37,286 nt of DNA from a virus, in the IMG/VR virus record IMGVR_UViG_3300008110_000167, positions 1 through 37,286 of that record. The stretch is one strand, 5' to 3'. The position numbers and the translations under genes are program-made. Below are positions 1-5,877 of the stretch, piece after piece. Numbering within the stretch: the first letter of the stretch is position 1; the number at the start of each line of letters is the position of its first letter. The notes below the pieces were generated by a model. The model was not told the DNA's origin, ran no database searches, and was given only the letters and a program-made list of their open reading frames with translations.

Positions 1-97
1 TACAATGTATATATTACCTTACTAGTATTTATATAGTACATTGCATATTAATTACTATTACTTACTATATATAATATATAGAGTATATAGATATATA

Positions 98-117
98 CAA
101 TTAACTTACGTTAATTG
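98..117. promoter_or_regulatory. Perfect inverted repeat, operator candidate
   Basis: CAATTAAC, a TTAC spacer, then GTTAATTG form a perfect 8-bp-arm palindrome in an AT-rich region. It lies 26 bp upstream of the -35 of the first rightward promoter, a usual position for an activator or repressor site. Which protein binds it is unknown; the HTH proteins at 8359 and 9310 are the only obvious regulators in the rightward arm. Confidence 0.5.
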
Positions 118-143
118 ATTAAAATATATTACATGCATACTGC

Positions 144-171
144 TTGCAATAATAACCTGAGCATATATAAT
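144..171 (+). promoter_or_regulatory. Sigma70-type promoter of the rightward arm
   Basis: TTGCAA (144-149), a 16-bp spacer and a perfect TATAAT (166-171) give a good sigma70 promoter, predicted start near 178, about 36 bases before the first gene at 214. The flanking sequence is very AT-rich, so other -10-like boxes occur (for example TATAAT at 70-75), but this pair has the best -35 match and spacing. Confidence 0.6.
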
Positions 172-213
172 AGTACTCAGCAGCACAGATAAACCTTAAC
201 GGGAGATTAGAAA

Positions 214-327
214 ATGAAAGCACTGGAAATCATCGCAGGAGTAACACTGGCAGCCGGAGCGGTTTACGTGATTGGTGTTATTGCTCTTGCGTTCTGCTAC
301 CACACTCTCAAAGCGTTAGGTATGTAA
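214..327 (+). CDS. Small single-span membrane protein, 37 aa
   Basis: I do not recognise a family. The ATG follows GGGAGATTAG with good Shine-Dalgarno spacing, and the frame runs to TAA at 325-327. The product is almost entirely one hydrophobic helix (about residues 5-29) with a short polar end that reads HTLKALGM. It is the first gene after the promoter at 144-171 and is followed at once by a terminator-like hairpin, so it may be made in excess over downstream genes. Tiny early membrane proteins of phages often interfere with host envelope functions or exclude other phages, but nothing here shows which. Confidence 0.55.
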   Translation: MKALEIIAGVTLAAGAVYVIGVIALAFCYHTLKALGM

Positions 328-334
328 TCATATC

Positions 335-360
335 AAGCCGGTCTAACCGGCTTTCCTTCC
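335..360 (+). terminator. Hairpin terminator or attenuator after the first gene
   Basis: AAGCCGGT (335-342) pairs perfectly with ACCGGCTT (346-353) across a 3-base loop and is followed by a pyrimidine tract (TTCCTTCC). The T run is interrupted, so partial termination is more likely than a full stop. It sits between the 37-aa gene and ardC. Confidence 0.55.
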
Positions 361-380
361 TATTCTCAGGAGATTAGACA

Positions 381-1256
381 ATGACTATATATCAAGAAAT
401 AACAGATTCAATCATCGCTGAGCTTGAAAAGGGTGCAGCGCCCTGGGTTAAGCCCTGGGCATGCGAAGCCGGTGCAGACAAGAATATCCTTACCCAAAAG
501 CCCTATCGCGGCATCAATCGTCTACTGCTGGCAATGGTTAGCGGCATCAAAGGCTATAACGTACCAGTCTGGGGAACGTATCAGCAGTGGCAACAACTAG
601 GCGGACAAGTTCGTAAGGGCGAGAAAGCCGCAAAGATCATCTACTGGAATCAGGCCAAGGATAAGAAAGCGGAATCAGCTGGCGAAGATAAGTTTTACCA
701 ATTTGCAAAAGCTTATTTCATCTTCAATGCTTCGCAGGTTGACGGTATCGAGATTAAACCTGCTGAGATAACCGCTGAATCAAAGCTTGCAAAGATTGAA
801 GCTTGTGAAAAGCGTATTGCTGATACCGGAGCTAAGTACAGTATCGGCGGGGATGTTGCCTGCTATATCCCTTCGATTGATTCAATCAGGATGCCAGCAT
901 TAGATACATTCACCAGTGCCGAGCATTACTACGCTACCTTTTTCCATGAATTAACACATTGGACAAGCGATAAATCACGCTGCGACAGGGATTTAAGCAA
1001 GGGAAGATTCGGCAATGCTGACTATGCTTTCGAGGAGCTTGTTGCCGAACTGGGTGCAGCATTTCTCTGCAATAGCCATGCAATAGCCGGTGATCTTCGC
1101 CATGCCGGATACATTCAATCATGGCTGAAATGCCTTAAAAACGATTCTAAAGCGATTTTCAAAGCTTCAGCACTTGCTCAACAAGCTTCAGACTTTATCC
1201 TTGCCAGTGGGCAGGAAAAGCCGGTTCTCGAAGATTCAGAACTGTTAGCTGCATGA
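381..1256 (+). CDS. ArdC-like antirestriction protein with zincin metallopeptidase domain
   Basis: This 291-aa protein has the ArdC layout. The N-terminal part (about 1-130, starting TIYQEITDSIIAELEKG and including PYRGIN and a GYNVPVWGTYQQW-type segment) is the single-strand DNA-binding ArdC_N/DUF1738 domain. The C-terminal part carries a zincin motif HELTH at 189-193, with Glu residues in EELVAELGAAFL (about 218-229) as the likely third metal ligand. ArdC proteins are carried by plasmids and phages and protect incoming DNA against type I and some type II restriction enzymes. Early position, straight after the first promoter, fits a role on entry. The start has a GGAGATTAGACA leader. A hairpin follows the stop, so it may be a near-monocistronic unit. 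The family call is firm; the antirestriction role here is inferred. Confidence 0.88.
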   Translation: MTIYQEITDSIIAELEKGAAPWVKPWACEAGADKNILTQKPYRGINRLLLAMVSGIKGYNVPVWGTYQQWQQLGGQVRKGEKAAKIIYWNQAKDKKAESAGEDKFYQFAKAYFIFNASQVDGIEIKPAEITAESKLAKIEACEKRIADTGAKYSIGGDVACYIPSIDSIRMPALDTFTSAEHYYATFFHELTHWTSDKSRCDRDLSKGRFGNADYAFEELVAELGAAFLCNSHAIAGDLRHAGYIQSWLKCLKNDSKAIFKASALAQQASDFILASGQEKPVLEDSELLAA

Positions 1257-1262
1257 AACAAG

Positions 1263-1289
1263 GCAGGGGGTTTTCCCCTGCTTACTTAC
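1263..1289 (+). terminator. Hairpin after ardC
   Basis: GCAGGGG (1263-1269) and CCCCTGC (1275-1281) form a 7-bp GC-rich stem with a 5-base loop, followed by TTACTTACC. It looks like a weak intrinsic terminator or a 3'-end stabilising hairpin. Confidence 0.45.
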
Positions 1290-1307
1290 CTTCAAAGGGG
1301 ATTAGAC

Positions 1308-1496
1308 ATGTCAATACTTTGTGCTCCGGAATACATTAACCAATTATGTGATTCATACGATATTTACGAATATCGGATTCTCATTCTCGTTACATTTCCA
1401 GATGGCAAGCAAATAATTACCGAAAGCGCTGAAATAGCCAATGCCATGCAAGCAAACGGCGCTGAGACTCGTCATATCACTGAATTGGGAGAATGA
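1308..1496 (+). CDS. Hypothetical early protein, 62 aa
   Basis: No family recognised. The start has the strong leader GGGGATTAGAC directly upstream (1297-1307). The product is small, acidic and soluble, with a likely beta-hairpin (EYRILILVTFPDGKQIITE) in the middle and an Ala-rich helix after it. The stop is followed after one base by the start of a 27-aa membrane peptide, so the two are probably co-translated. Confidence rests on the ribosome-binding site and on coding-like composition. Confidence 0.6.
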   Translation: MSILCAPEYINQLCDSYDIYEYRILILVTFPDGKQIITESAEIANAMQANGAETRHITELGE

Positions 1497-1497
1497 C

Positions 1498-1581
1498 ATG
1501 CAGACCATCCTTGAAATGCTGGCAGGGGCTTTTGGTTTCCTGATCTTATGGGCTTTTCTTTACGTTTTGTTATCTTTTTAA
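1498..1581 (+). CDS. Tiny membrane peptide, 27 aa
   Basis: The ATG lies one base after the TGA of the previous gene, which suggests translational coupling (its own upstream GGGAGAATGAC serves as ribosome-binding site). The product is one hydrophobic helix: MQTILEMLAG, then FGFLILWAFLYVLLSF to the end. No family recognised. It may be a membrane partner of the preceding 62-aa protein; this is inference from the spacing only. Confidence 0.45.
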   Translation: MQTILEMLAGAFGFLILWAFLYVLLSF

Positions 1582-1582
1582 A

Positions 1583-1603
1583 TAAGACGTTTTAAGACGT
1601 TTT
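1583..1603 (+). repeat. Two tandem copies of TAAGACGTTTT
   Basis: TAAGACGTTTT occurs at 1583-1593 and, sharing one T, at 1593-1603. A third perfect copy is at 2215-2225. The copies bracket the two-gene unit at 1683-2217. Possible remnant of a recombination event or a protein-binding site. Confidence 0.5.
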
Positions 1604-1610
1604 ATCACTT

Positions 1611-1640
1611 AGGGTTGTCAGGGTATCGGCAACCCTATTT
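1611..1640 (+). terminator. Hairpin, possible terminator
   Basis: AGGGTTG (1611-1617) pairs with CAACCCT (1630-1636) across a 12-base loop and is followed by ATTTCAT. The T tract is poor, so this may be an attenuator or mRNA-end structure rather than a strong terminator. Confidence 0.4.
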
Positions 1641-1682
1641 CATGGCCTTGTACGGGCTTTAAATCAATTTATAGGGGATATT

Positions 1683-1985
1683 ATGGGCAAGCACACACCG
1701 GGGCCTTGGTGGTTCGCGGAAGATATTGACGATACATACACAATCGGGCAGGGGGATGTTTATTTTTGTACTGTCCACGAAAACCAATTAAAACCCTATA
1801 CAAAATTGGGCATCTTCGATAGTGGTGATAAAAAAGATAATGCACGTTTAATTGCTTGCTCTCCCGAATTGCTTGAAGCATTGGAAAACCTTGTCAGGGG
1901 CGTACCAGATACGTGGCCCGCAGCAATTGAAGCAAAAAAGATTATTTCAAAAGCAAAAGGGGAGGCAAATAATGGGCAAGTTTAA
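1683..1985 (+). CDS. Conserved phage protein with HTPGPW and NARLIA motifs
   Basis: This 100-aa protein belongs to a widespread phage family of unknown function recognisable by an N-terminal HTPGPW (residues 4-9) and a central NARLIACSPELLEALE (about 53-68) followed by a C-terminal helix rich in Ala and Lys. Start ATG follows TATAGGGGATATT with good spacing. The stop overlaps the next gene by 14 bases, so the two are translationally coupled. The function is not known for the family; it is typically found in early or accessory regions of phages of Gram-negative bacteria. Confidence 0.75.
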   Translation: MGKHTPGPWWFAEDIDDTYTIGQGDVYFCTVHENQLKPYTKLGIFDSGDKKDNARLIACSPELLEALENLVRGVPDTWPAAIEAKKIISKAKGEANNGQV

Positions 1986-2217
1986 AGATTCACTTATCAG
2001 ACATCAGGAAATCTGCGATAGACCATTGGCTGCAAAGGGTCTGACAAGTTACCGATACCGTGGCCGTTATGGCTGGATAATGATCGGTGCGCTAAATGCA
2101 GCAGACGCAGTACGAGAAGCGCAACGAAGTACGCATGGAGATATTGACCTTAACAATCTTGAAATATGGCAGGAAGGGAAGTATCAAAAGATCAACTATG
2201 AAGTAATAGCGATATAA
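1972..2217 (+). CDS. Conserved hypothetical phage protein, 81 aa
   Basis: The start at 1972 is chosen because AGGGGAGG lies 9 bases upstream; an open frame continues further 5' but inside the previous gene. The product contains SYRYRGRYGWIMIGA followed by a DAVREA helix and ends in a short strand (NLEIW), an arrangement I have seen in small phage proteins of unknown function. It is co-transcribed with the 100-aa gene it overlaps. The TAA stop is part of a TAAGACGTTTT repeat. Confidence 0.65.
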   Translation: MGKFKDSLIRHQEICDRPLAAKGLTSYRYRGRYGWIMIGALNAADAVREAQRSTHGDIDLNNLEIWQEGKYQKINYEVIAI

Positions 2218-2225
2218 GACGTTTT
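2215..2225 (+). repeat. Third copy of TAAGACGTTTT
   Basis: Exact copy of the 11-bp repeat at 1583-1603. Its first three bases are the stop codon of the 81-aa gene. Confidence 0.5.
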
Positions 2226-2235
2226 CCTGCTGGAT

Positions 2236-2265
2236 GGTATCCTACCCTACGGGATACCCGATTTT
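2236..2265 (+). terminator. Hairpin terminator candidate
   Basis: GGTATCC (2236-2242) and GGATACC (2252-2258) form a 7-bp stem with a 9-base loop, followed by CGATTTT. A second possible hairpin follows at once (GCCCCTA 2267-2273 with TAGGGGC 2293-2299, 19-base loop). Confidence 0.5.
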
Positions 2266-2317
2266 CGCCCCTACGCGCCCGTATAAAGGTTCTAGGGGCA
2301 TTTAATTTGGAGGTTCT

Positions 2318-2521
2318 ATGTCACGCCCTAAGTTACGCGCAGTCACTCCGCTGGCACACCCGGCCAAGCAGCCGGATGCGAGACCCAAAAGAGTTGAGCA
2401 AGAAAAGATCACTTCGATTCTCGATCAGAGATTCAAGTACACAAGCTCAGCAGCCACTGACCTACGCGCTAAGTTCAAAGCACTCGGGTTCAAACCCACA
2501 AAACCCAAACGAGTAAAGTAA
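2318..2521 (+). CDS. Small basic hypothetical protein, 67 aa
   Basis: The start is fixed by TTGGAGG seven bases upstream. The product is strongly basic (Lys/Arg-rich, ending KPTKPKRVK) with a predicted helical core (EQEKITSILDQRF, then TDLRAKFKALGF). A nucleic-acid-binding role is plausible from charge alone. It is the last gene before the origin-like region and is followed by the strongest terminator of this arm. No family recognised. Confidence 0.65.
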   Translation: MSRPKLRAVTPLAHPAKQPDARPKRVEQEKITSILDQRFKYTSSAATDLRAKFKALGFKPTKPKRVK

Positions 2522-2550
2522 CTGCCTAAAAAATAGGCAGTCCTTTATAT
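2521..2550 (+). terminator. Intrinsic terminator
   Basis: ACTGCCTA (2521-2528) and TAGGCAGT (2534-2541) form a perfect 8-bp stem with a loop of five A, followed by TCCTTTATAT. It ends the first rightward transcription unit just before the origin-like region. Confidence 0.7.
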
Positions 2551-2838
2551 AATTATGTATATGTAAGAGATAGAATAATAGTCGATAGTACTTACGAAGT
2601 AAGGACTAAGGTAGTTTGTAATGTAGTAGTACTAATGTAGTACCGTACTATATTCTATATAACCAAGAATCATGCCAGCTAAGTTATTCACAGGTTGTCC
2701 ACAGAGTTATCCACAGACATTTTGATAACTATTGATTCTTGATAACTAGTAGATATTATTCATTGGCAATAGAATAGTGTATTGAACTACATTGTTTACG
2801 TGCAACTTCGCACAGATTAGACTTAAAGGGGATTAGAA
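2542..2838. other. Gene-free region with DnaA boxes: origin candidate
   Basis: About 300 bases without a gene. Three DnaA-box-like 9-mers lie in the same orientation: TTATTCACA (2684-2692), TTGTCCACA (2695-2703) and TTATCCACA (2707-2715), the last being the Escherichia coli consensus. Their starts are 11 and 12 bases apart, close to one helical turn. TTGATAACTA occurs twice just downstream (2722-2731 and 2739-2748) in AT-rich sequence that could unwind. Upstream, TAATGTAGTA is repeated at 2619-2628 and 2633-2642, and CTTAC-GAA-GTAAG is an inverted repeat. This is the architecture of a DnaA-dependent origin. No replication initiator, helicase or polymerase is seen in the window, which fits use of the host replisome. 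Confidence 0.6.
2732..2759 (+). promoter_or_regulatory. Candidate promoter in the origin region
   Basis: TTGATT (2732-2737), a 16-bp spacer and TATTAT (2754-2759) resemble a sigma70 promoter that would read into the operon starting at 2839, since the previous unit is closed by a terminator. It overlaps the TTGATAACTA repeats. Confidence 0.35.
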
Positions 2839-3102
2839 ATGACTTATCTTAAAGACATAAAAGTATGTGTTGATTGCACCTTTTATGGCACTCCGCATGG
2901 GCAGCGTGATCGTTGCATCCATCCTACTATGACCAAAATAGACTTGGTTACTGGCAAAGAAGAATACCCATATTGCTACGCGCAACGTCAAATAGACCAT
3001 CAGGATTACTGCGGTCATAACGCTCGTTTCTTTGTGCTAAACGAAGAAGCCGCCCAACGCCGCAAGGAATTCGAGGAGGTCTGCCGTGACTCACCCTTCT
3101 GA
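2839..3102 (+). CDS. Cys-rich, probably zinc-binding small protein, 87 aa
   Basis: The start has a GGGGATTAGAA leader. Residues 10-60 carry five Cys and several His (CVDC at 10-13, CIHP near 26, YCYAQR, YCGHNARFF), a pattern typical of a small zinc-binding domain. Phage proteins with a CVDC...DRCIHP...CYAQR...CG..ARFF layout are common and uncharacterised. It opens the operon that leads to the recombination genes. The C-terminal helix overlaps the start of the next gene by 17 bases. Confidence 0.7.
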   Translation: MTYLKDIKVCVDCTFYGTPHGQRDRCIHPTMTKIDLVTGKEEYPYCYAQRQIDHQDYCGHNARFFVLNEEAAQRRKEFEEVCRDSPF

Positions 3103-3268
3103 TAACCCATCGGTACAAGCCATAGTGCCAGCAGAGCAATATGTTGAGTTGCTTAAGCAGGTACTTGAGATGAACAAAATCATTGTTGAGCAAAACGCAT
3201 CTATTGTCCGTTGCGTGACTATGCCGCCTTTGGTTTATAAGGAGCCAACAATAAATGCACCCTTCTAA
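3086..3268 (+). CDS. Hypothetical protein, 60 aa, GTG start
   Basis: GTG at 3086 is preceded by GAGGAGGT (3073-3080), one of the best ribosome-binding sites in this arm, which supports the GTG. The product is mainly one amphipathic helix (EQYVELLKQVLEMNKIIVEQNASIV) and could form a coiled coil. It overlaps both neighbours. No family recognised. Confidence 0.6.
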   Translation: MTHPSDNPSVQAIVPAEQYVELLKQVLEMNKIIVEQNASIVRCVTMPPLVYKEPTINAPF

Positions 3269-3476
3269 CTTTCCCAGAGGACTAGCCTCACCGACCGACC
3301 TAGAGCGGGTTATCAGCAAGGTCACAGCCATCTATGAGGATGAATTAGGCGATGACTTGGGCGCATGGGGAGCAGTAACTATGGTGCTGCTGACCATCAT
3401 CTGTGACATGGCTGAAGCAGACATTCATCAGGTAGCAGACGCGCTCAAACGAGGCGAGAAAGGAATGATGCAATGA
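3255..3476 (+). CDS. Hypothetical acidic protein, 73 aa
   Basis: The start lies inside the end of the previous gene, with AAGGAG 10 bases upstream. The product has a central hydrophobic helix (GAWGAVTMVLLTIICDMAEADIHQVADALKRG) within an acidic context, more likely a packed soluble helix than a membrane span. The stop overlaps the next start by 4 bases (ATGA). No family recognised. Confidence 0.65.
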   Translation: MHPSNFPRGLASPTDLERVISKVTAIYEDELGDDLGAWGAVTMVLLTIICDMAEADIHQVADALKRGEKGMMQ

Positions 3477-3751
3477 GACAACTTGCACTTATAGCCCTGT
3501 TTTACTGTGCATTTTCTTATGCCGCCGATCAATGGTTCGAGATGCCGAACAATGCCGGAGGGAAAATAATCCTGATGATGAGTTCTTGCGGTAGTTCTGA
3601 GAACGGCAAGCTTGTAATTGCCACGACTCCACAAGGGAAGAACGTACAGGGATGCTGGTACTACTTCGCAAACATGGTTCACATCGCATGGAAGAACGGA
3701 GACAGTAGCAGCTTCGACCCTAAAGACTTCACATTCAAGGAAACCAAATGA
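3473..3751 (+). CDS. Exported small protein with signal peptide, 92 aa
   Basis: Residues 1-18 (MRQLALIALFYCAFSYAA) are a clear Sec signal peptide: Arg, hydrophobic core, then a SYA-A type cleavage site. The mature part of about 74 residues has two Cys (in SSCGSSENG and GCWYYF) that could form a disulphide in the periplasm, and a C-terminal WKNGDSSSFDPKDFTF segment with the look of a small beta-rich domain. Overlaps its neighbours by 4 bases on each side. Exported phage proteins made early often act in the envelope, for example in superinfection exclusion, but no such activity can be read here. Confidence 0.7.
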   Translation: MRQLALIALFYCAFSYAADQWFEMPNNAGGKIILMMSSCGSSENGKLVIATTPQGKNVQGCWYYFANMVHIAWKNGDSSSFDPKDFTFKETK

Positions 3752-4278
3752 CCATCACACTAACCCGCGAGGAAGCGCAGCAGGTGCTGGAACACTTGGA
3801 CGATTTGGTAGATGCCCAGCAATGGGAGATCGATATGCACTCAACGCAGTACGGTGAGGGCTACAAACCGCAGCGTATGAAGCACATGAAAGAGCAACTA
3901 GCCAATACGAACAAAACAATCGAACTACTCCGCGCCCGACTTGCGCAGCCTGAACCGGAGCCGGTGGCGTGGTTTACTGAGGATCACAGGGAAGATAAAT
4001 CAGCGACTACTTACAGTAAGAAAATGGCAGAGCGTTGGTTAGAAAAAGGTTGGCCTGTAACGCCACTCTACACCGCCCCACCACAGCGTAATTCAGTTAT
4101 TGATAAAACAATGGCAAAGAGAATTGCTACTCAATTAGGCTGGCAGCCTAAACGCGAATGGGTAGGGCTGACGGATGAGGAAATACGCAACGAAGCCAAC
4201 CATCATGTATTTGATGAGTCGTTCTTTAATGGCGCAATATGGGCGCGTGGACAAATAATGGGGAAAAACAATGGATGA
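3748..4278 (+). CDS. Accessory phage protein with EPVAW...PPQR...WVGLTDEEI module
   Basis: The 176-aa product has an N-terminal helical part (LTREEAQQVLEHLDDLVDAQQWEIDMHST, then a coil up to about residue 67) joined by a Pro/Glu linker to a module found in many phage accessory proteins: EPVAWF near 72, a variable middle, PLYTAPPQR near 110, and WVGLTDEEI near 138. The module is often annotated with DUF551-type proteins; its biochemical role is unknown. The next gene encodes a second copy of the module, so the pair probably arose by duplication. The stop overlaps the next start by 8 bases. Confidence 0.7.
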   Translation: MTITLTREEAQQVLEHLDDLVDAQQWEIDMHSTQYGEGYKPQRMKHMKEQLANTNKTIELLRARLAQPEPEPVAWFTEDHREDKSATTYSKKMAERWLEKGWPVTPLYTAPPQRNSVIDKTMAKRIATQLGWQPKREWVGLTDEEIRNEANHHVFDESFFNGAIWARGQIMGKNNG

Positions 4279-4753
4279 GAACAAGCCAGAAGTAAGATCG
4301 GACATTGACCAGATATATTCGGCAGTTATGGCAGACACCGAAGCGTTAGAAGATGCCAAGATGACTTTGGAAGTCATCAAGAAAACTGACCCCGGCGTTT
4401 ACGACGAGATGATTGACGACACGCTTTCTTTAATTCGCAGGGCGCTTAGCAAATCTATTCTCGGCGCTATTGATATGCTTGTAGATCCAGAGGAGCCAGT
4501 CGCGTGGGTAGTTTATGACAGTGAGAATAACGATATTGTCTGGACTGAAGCGGGTAAGAAATTAAAACAAAACACGCGGCTTTACACTTACCCACCACAG
4601 CGCGAATGGCAGGGGCTAGAAGATGACGAAGAAAGCCAAGAACTTTGGCTAAAAGTCATGGCAGACACAAAAAACAAAAGATACTTGCCTGTTTTTGAAT
4701 TTGCCCGCGCCATCGAAGCCAAGCTAAAGGAGAAGAATTATGACAAGTCCTAA
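4271..4753 (+). CDS. Second EPVAW/PPQR module protein, 160 aa
   Basis: Paralogue of the preceding protein in its C-terminal half: EPVAWVVYDS near 74, LYTYPPQREWQGLEDDEE near 104. The N-terminal half differs and is predicted to be helical and acidic (SDIDQIYSAVMADTEALEDAKMTLEVIKK). The C-terminal end (FEFARAIEAKLKEKN) matches the usual close of this family. It overlaps the exonuclease gene by 14 bases. Function unknown; position suggests expression with the recombination genes rather than a shared reaction. Confidence 0.65.
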   Translation: MDENKPEVRSDIDQIYSAVMADTEALEDAKMTLEVIKKTDPGVYDEMIDDTLSLIRRALSKSILGAIDMLVDPEEPVAWVVYDSENNDIVWTEAGKKLKQNTRLYTYPPQREWQGLEDDEESQELWLKVMADTKNKRYLPVFEFARAIEAKLKEKNYDKS

Positions 4754-5645
4754 TCAACAAGATTTCGAACCAGAAGTACGTAACGCCGCATGGTGGTCTA
4801 GCGACTCACGCATGGCTGTTAATGGCAGAGCAGCGCAAGCCATCCTGATTAAGCAGGGCAAGATGGAGCCGCCTGATCTGTCTGATATTGAAGAAGTCCA
4901 GATGGGTAAGGTAATGGAGCCAACCATCGCACGGCTGTTTCAAGACAAGCACAGGATTGAACTCAAAGACTTGGACTGGATAGGTCAGCACAGCAAAGAA
5001 ACATGGCTGAAAGCGCATGGCGACTATATCTCCGCTGATGGCAAGACATTGGTGGAGTGCAAGAACTATAACGCCGCCAGCATCAAGAACTTTGATGAAG
5101 ATGGCAACGTCATACCGCCAGCAGACTTCGTGCAGTTACTCCATGAGGCAGCGTGTTTCAACGTAGAGAACATCTATCTTGCTGTTCTGTTTGGTGGTCA
5201 GAAGTTCAGGACATATCACTTCACCATTGCGCCTGAACAAAAAGACGAGCTTGTGCAGACGATGGCTCAGTACTGGGGCATGGTGCAGTCAGGTGTTGCG
5301 CCAGAACCAGACAGTATTGAGGCTGCAAAGATCGTTTACCCGGTTGCTGATATTGACGCAATTGTGGCTACACAAGCAGCAGAGAAAGCTGTAGCGGTGC
5401 TTAAAGAGTACAAGGCTAGGATTAAGCACCTTGAAGGTGAAGCAGAGAAGGTAGAGCTAGAGCTACGCAAGTACATGGGCACTGCGCCAGCATTGTTGAC
5501 GGTGGATGGTCACACCCTAATAAGCTGGAAGAACGATAAACCGGGAATGAAGTTCGATGCCAAGCTATTCCAAAAAGCCATGCCGGATGTTTACCAGAAG
5601 TTTGTGGTCGAAACGACGGGTGTTAGACGCTTCCTACTTAAATGA
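4740..5645 (+). CDS. YqaJ-type (lambda exonuclease-like) recombination nuclease
   Basis: The 301-aa protein has the PD-(D/E)XK core of the YqaJ/lambda exonuclease family: GKVMEP near 56-61 (conserved Glu), HGDY near 93-96 (metal-binding Asp 95), and VECKNY near 105-110 (Glu 106, Lys 108 as the ExK motif), followed by QLLHEAACFN (the usual Q-x3-E/H helix). Such enzymes resect double-strand ends 5' to 3' to leave 3' single strands for an annealing protein. The C-terminal third (about 208-245) is a predicted coiled coil, often seen in phage YqaJ proteins. A RecT-like protein is encoded two genes later, giving a complete two-component recombination system. Confidence 0.85.
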   Translation: MTSPNQQDFEPEVRNAAWWSSDSRMAVNGRAAQAILIKQGKMEPPDLSDIEEVQMGKVMEPTIARLFQDKHRIELKDLDWIGQHSKETWLKAHGDYISADGKTLVECKNYNAASIKNFDEDGNVIPPADFVQLLHEAACFNVENIYLAVLFGGQKFRTYHFTIAPEQKDELVQTMAQYWGMVQSGVAPEPDSIEAAKIVYPVADIDAIVATQAAEKAVAVLKEYKARIKHLEGEAEKVELELRKYMGTAPALLTVDGHTLISWKNDKPGMKFDAKLFQKAMPDVYQKFVVETTGVRRFLLK

Positions 5646-5658
5646 GAGTGATAACGAT

Positions 5659-5874
5659 ATGTTACTTAATCAATCCACTAGGCATGTATTTGAAGCACTT
5701 AAATCTATGATTGAAAAGTATGAGGAAGCAGAAGACAAGGAAGAATTCTGCAACCCTGATGCGCCTTTGCTGATTACCATCAACGGTAAAAAAAACTATG
5801 TTTTAAGCGTTGGTGGTGATCCAGATGAAGAAGGCGTTGTTATCGAAGCAAAACCAGAATCCCTATGGAGATGA
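5659..5874 (+). CDS. Hypothetical acidic protein, 71 aa
   Basis: The frame is open further 5' inside the exonuclease gene, but the first Met outside that gene is at 5659, and composition changes there from an out-of-frame look to a normal acidic protein (MLLNQSTRHVFEALKS, then KYEEAEDKEEF). The ribosome-binding site is weak (GAGAGTG), so expression may depend on coupling to the exonuclease stop 14 bases upstream. It lies between exonuclease and RecT, a position often held by small modulators of the pair. No family recognised. Confidence 0.55.
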   Translation: MLLNQSTRHVFEALKSMIEKYEEAEDKEEFCNPDAPLLITINGKKNYVLSVGGDPDEEGVVIEAKPESLWR

Positions 5875-5877
5875 GAA

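Noticed and set aside
1-97. Long terminal repeat shared by the two window ends
   Set aside because: I found no copy of the AT-rich left-end sequence at the right end, so circularity or terminal redundancy cannot be shown.
1852-1971. Longer N-terminus for the 81-aa gene
   Set aside because: It lies inside the HTPGPW gene in another frame; ATG 1972 has AGGGGAGG upstream.
2307-2516. 69-codon frame overlapping the small basic protein
   Set aside because: Same strand, other frame; it lacks its own ribosome-binding site, while the frame at 2318 has TTGGAGG.
5557-5658. Longer N-terminus for the 71-aa gene between exonuclease and RecT
   Set aside because: It overlaps the exonuclease C-terminus and has a shadow-like composition.
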